From Calditrichia bacterium (GTDB lineage Bacteria > Calditrichota > Calditrichia > Calditrichales > J004): DNA of 64,000 nucleotides. A model generated the notes under the pieces. It was not told the origin of the DNA and searched no databases. It saw only the letters and a list, made by a program, of their open reading frames with translations. Positions 62,004-64,000 of this stretch are shown piece by piece. The translations under genes and the position numbers were made by a program. Position 1 is the stretch's first letter. Each line of letters begins with the position of its first letter. The stretch covers positions 169,229 through 233,228 of the forward strand of contig JACKAO010000008.1 in the NCBI GenBank assembly GCA_020635035.1, read 5' to 3'.

Positions 62004-62538
62004 AAAAAAACTTGTCATCTTCCCATTTCACTGGATTATTTCTTATATAGATTGAAATAGAATTTAACGCTTGCTCATCCCTTATAATATGCTCATAATA
62101 GTTTCTTTGCCAAACTATAGCACCCGGCGACTTTCTTAATTCATTAATCCTTTTAGTTACAGCAGATTTATAAGATCGTATTATAGTAGGTACTGATCCT
62201 TTAACTGGTTTGCCAAATCTTTCCAGGTTTGTAAGGTCACGGTGCACCGTGACCTTACCAGTTTCTTTTCCTGTTATTTGTATTATTCCGTGGATGTGGT
62301 TTGGCATGATTGTGTAATCTTGCATTGCCAGATTAGACCTGAGCTTGAAAGTTTTTTCCCACTCATTTTGGGCTATTTGCCCAAATGTATTTAAGTGCAT
62401 TTGGCCATTTAAAACCTTACCAAATAAATGCTGTCTTTGAAAAACACAGATAGTAATAAAATATAAGCCGCTTTGGGTATAATCATATTCTTTAAGTCGA
62501 ATGCTCCGACGATGATGCTTATCAGGATTATATGACAT
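62002..62538 (-). CDS. REP-associated tyrosine transposase (RAYT, Y1/IS200-like)
   Basis: 178 residues. The HUH single-strand nuclease motif is IMPNHIHGI with His81 and His83. The catalytic Tyr lies in WQRNYYEHIIRDE, followed by YIRNNPVKWEDD, a signature of RAYT proteins. RAYTs are domesticated relatives of IS200/IS605 transposases that act on REP-type hairpins and are not normally self-mobile. The N-terminus (HRRSIRLKEYDYTQSGLYFI) is typical. Residues 95-103, in the linker after the HUH motif, are encoded by a perfect 28-bp palindrome. No flanking target duplications were seen. Confidence 0.9.
   Translation of the reverse strand: MSYNPDKHHRRSIRLKEYDYTQSGLYFITICVFQRQHLFGKVLNGQMHLNTFGQIAQNEWEKTFKLRSNLAMQDYTIMPNHIHGIIQITGKETGKVTVHRDLTNLERFGKPVKGSVPTIIRSYKSAVTKRINELRKSPGAIVWQRNYYEHIIRDEQALNSISIYIRNNPVKWEDDKFF
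62231..62258. repeat. Perfect 28-bp palindrome inside the transposase coding region
   Basis: Each 14-base arm reads gtaaggtcacggtg on its own strand, and the arms meet without a loop. It encodes KVTVHRDLT in frame. A perfect palindrome this long is not expected by chance in coding DNA and could fold into a cruciform or an mRNA hairpin. Confidence 0.9.
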
Positions 62539-62586
62539 CAGTACAATTTCCTGTTAATAGTTATGATGTCTTTAATTATATTAGTA

Positions 62587-63183
62587 TTAAATTGGCTTTT
62601 TCTCGATCTGCCTGTTATGGATTTTGGACAAGGTTAAAAGGGCAAGTATAGCTCCAAGCAGAGCCAGCCCCATATCTGATTGTGTATCCCATACATAACC
62701 TTGCGTGCCAAGAAACGCATCGGCCGACTCCCCTGAAAAAATCGCAACCCACCATTCGATCAGTTCATAAAAGGCGCTCAGCGCAAGACAACAGCATATC
62801 ACAAGAAAGTTTTGCCAGTTTTTTGAAGTTACAATCGCCTTCCGAATAAACAGCTCGCGGGTAATTATTGCCGGAATAAATCCCTGGGCTAAATGTCCAA
62901 CTTTGTCATAATTATTGCGCCCCCATTCAAAATAGTCGCTGAGCCAGTCAAAAAGCGGCACTTTGGCATACGTATAATGTCCGCCGATCATCAGGATGAT
63001 GCAGTGTATTAAGATTAAAGTGTACGTAAGATTTGTAAGACGAAACTTATTGTAGGTAAATGCTAATATTAAAAACCCGGCTAGTGCGGGAAAAACTTCC
63101 AGAAACCAGGTGAAATAATCTTCAGGATTTATAAAGGACCAGATTAAAGCAGCAAAAAATGTAATGAGCCAGGTTGTTTTCAT
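62587..63183 (-). CDS. YjdF-type membrane protein (DUF2238)
   Basis: 198 residues with about six transmembrane segments. The conserved family blocks are present: HYTYAKVPLFDWL, NYDKVGHLAQGFIPAI, LALSAFYELIEWW, LGTQGYVWDTQSDM. The His, Asp and Glu residues lie at membrane borders and could form a metal or proton site, but the family has no proven function. It overlaps the upstream small gene by 4 bases. Confidence 0.87.
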   Translation of the reverse strand: MKTTWLITFFAALIWSFINPEDYFTWFLEVFPALAGFLILAFTYNKFRLTNLTYTLILIHCIILMIGGHYTYAKVPLFDWLSDYFEWGRNNYDKVGHLAQGFIPAIITRELFIRKAIVTSKNWQNFLVICCCLALSAFYELIEWWVAIFSGESADAFLGTQGYVWDTQSDMGLALLGAILALLTLSKIHNRQIEKKPI

Positions 63184-63617
63184 AATTCTTTTGAATTCAA
63201 AAAAATGTTCATATTTTCAGAAATTTTTTTAGTAATTAAAGCAAAATTCCAATTTCTTTCTTCTCTTTTAACCCTTAATCTATCATATGAAATATGAGCA
63301 ATTTCTTTGTGAGCCCTTATTCTTACTTTTTTTAATATAGTTGGAATCTCTATCCTAATCTCATTCCATTTATCTGGGTTATTAAAAAAATCATTTGCAA
63401 TAATATGATCATTACTTGGCTTTTGGGGCCATAAAAAATCAATTAAATTTCTAGCATGAATGGCAAATGATTCAATCATAGAATATGTAAAGATACTATT
63501 TCCAAATAAACCAATTACTAGTGTTTGCGACAGAACTCTAAGCATTTTCAATTCATAAACTATATGATCCAAAGCTTCTTTTAAATCAGCATTTTCTCTC
63601 TTTTTCCGTTTTGACAT
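63180..63617 (-). CDS. Small, mostly helical protein of unknown function
   Basis: 145 residues. The basic start MSKRKKRENADLKEAL is followed by predicted helices; MIESFAIHARNLIDFLWPQK and RIRAHKEIAHISYDR recall loosely HEPN-like helical proteins, but the Arg-x4-His motif of HEPN RNases is not clearly present. No membrane segment. It overlaps the YjdF-type gene by 4 bases and would be its operon partner. I do not recognise a specific family. Confidence 0.6.
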   Translation of the reverse strand: MSKRKKRENADLKEALDHIVYELKMLRVLSQTLVIGLFGNSIFTYSMIESFAIHARNLIDFLWPQKPSNDHIIANDFFNNPDKWNEIRIEIPTILKKVRIRAHKEIAHISYDRLRVKREERNWNFALITKKISENMNIFLNSKEL

Positions 63618-63785
63618 TGGTTAAATATTTTCTGAATTCAATTTTTTATCAAATATATTGCAAACTCTAAAATTAACAATATTAATTTTAGACTGCTTAT
63701 TTGCTGTTTATTAAAATCACAAAAATGGTTACATTGGCACTCCGCTTGTTTTAAACATTTATTTTAAAAGTAAGGTTTAAAACCC

Positions 63786-64000
63786 ATGACACTGTTAAAT
63801 CCAAAAAAAACTTCATTTGATCAAGTCGATGCGCCATCTGCTGAGCTCCTTAAAAAGACGATTGATTTCTTTGAAAAAAAAGGAAAAAACAGTCTTAAAA
63901 ACGATGATCATGAACGGCGCTGGTATGATGACTTTCTCGCCTTTCAAAAACAGGAAAAGCTTTTTGCCAATTTTCTGACGCCCGCACAATATGGAAATGG
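63786..64000 (+). CDS. Acyl-CoA dehydrogenase family protein, N-terminal fragment cut by window edge
   Basis: ATG 63786, preceded by an AAGG-containing leader, opens a frame that continues past the right edge (71 residues visible). KKTIDFFEKKGKNSL, then ERRWYDDFLAFQ and FANFLTPAQYG match the start of a distinct group of acyl-CoA dehydrogenases in which a helical N-terminus ends LTPAxYG. The FAD and catalytic regions are outside the window, so the assignment rests on the N-terminus alone. Confidence 0.6.
   Translation, partial: MTLLNPKKTSFDQVDAPSAELLKKTIDFFEKKGKNSLKNDDHERRWYDDFLAFQKQEKLFANFLTPAQYGN

Noticed and set aside
62002..62538. Complete mobile insertion sequence
   Set aside because: The protein is a RAYT rather than an IS200 transposase, and no paired end hairpins or target duplication were found.

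Overview
The window reads as one contiguous piece of a moderately AT-rich bacterial chromosome (judged by eye) from the FCB superphylum. A Calditrichota-like organism fits best: two secreted proteins end in type IX secretion sorting domains (YPNPFN followed by a beta-rich tail), the RNA polymerase omega subunit is of the FCB kind, and there are FG-GAP, CotH, DUF6090-like and TlpA/DUF4369-like proteins. The phylum is an inference, since no rRNA or other definitive marker is present. I saw no tRNA, rRNA, CRISPR array or intact insertion sequence. Coding density is high, with no gene-free stretch over 300 bases.

Layout. 1-7.9 kb (minus): an edge-truncated FG-GAP protein, then a tightly packed run of GAF histidine kinase, HDAC-like deacylase, exported isoaspartyl methyltransferase, M50 protease, membrane protein, era and a HAD phosphatase. 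8-16 kb: STAS protein, rpoZ, a methyltransferase/TMEM175 pair, and a secreted tandem amidohydrolase followed by a degenerate paralogue. 16-22.6 kb: DUF1152, a secreted phosphatase-like protein, a phage-lysis-like amidase/coiled-coil/DinB cassette, an M13 peptidase lipoprotein and an alkyltransferase-like protein.

22.8-34.3 kb is the centrepiece: acyl-CoA dehydrogenase, a 3,028-residue multidomain synthase (KS-AT-KS-ACPx5-KR-DH) related to polyunsaturated-fatty-acid/secondary-lipid synthases, and an Sfp-type phosphopantetheinyl transferase. All five carrier domains have threonine where the phosphopantetheine serine should be. The transferase gene lies behind an intrinsic terminator and appears to start at CTG.

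34.3-44 kb: PilZ, e(P4) phosphatase, a CotH-like protein, and a 1,089-residue protein whose N-terminal half resembles the calcium-binding and pore-forming parts of anthrax protective antigen, here joined to a LamG-like domain and a type IX sorting tail. These are followed by a GH16-like lipoprotein, a GNAT acetyltransferase and the NrfHA nitrite reductase, whose catalytic heme motif is CxxCH. 44-54.5 kb: a GCS2-CBS ligase coupled to an aspartoacylase-family hydrolase, a LytS/LytTR two-component system with a LiaF-like protein, a Vms1-type release factor, a TlpA-like protein, a second STAS protein and a degenerate DNA-methyltransferase-like protein. 54.5-64 kb: glgC, an ArsC/Spx-like protein, a serine hydrolase, the two halves of the saccharopine lysine pathway facing each other, lpdA, a REP-associated transposase carrying a perfect 28-bp palindrome in its coding region, a YjdF-type protein, a small unknown gene and the start of another acyl-CoA dehydrogenase.
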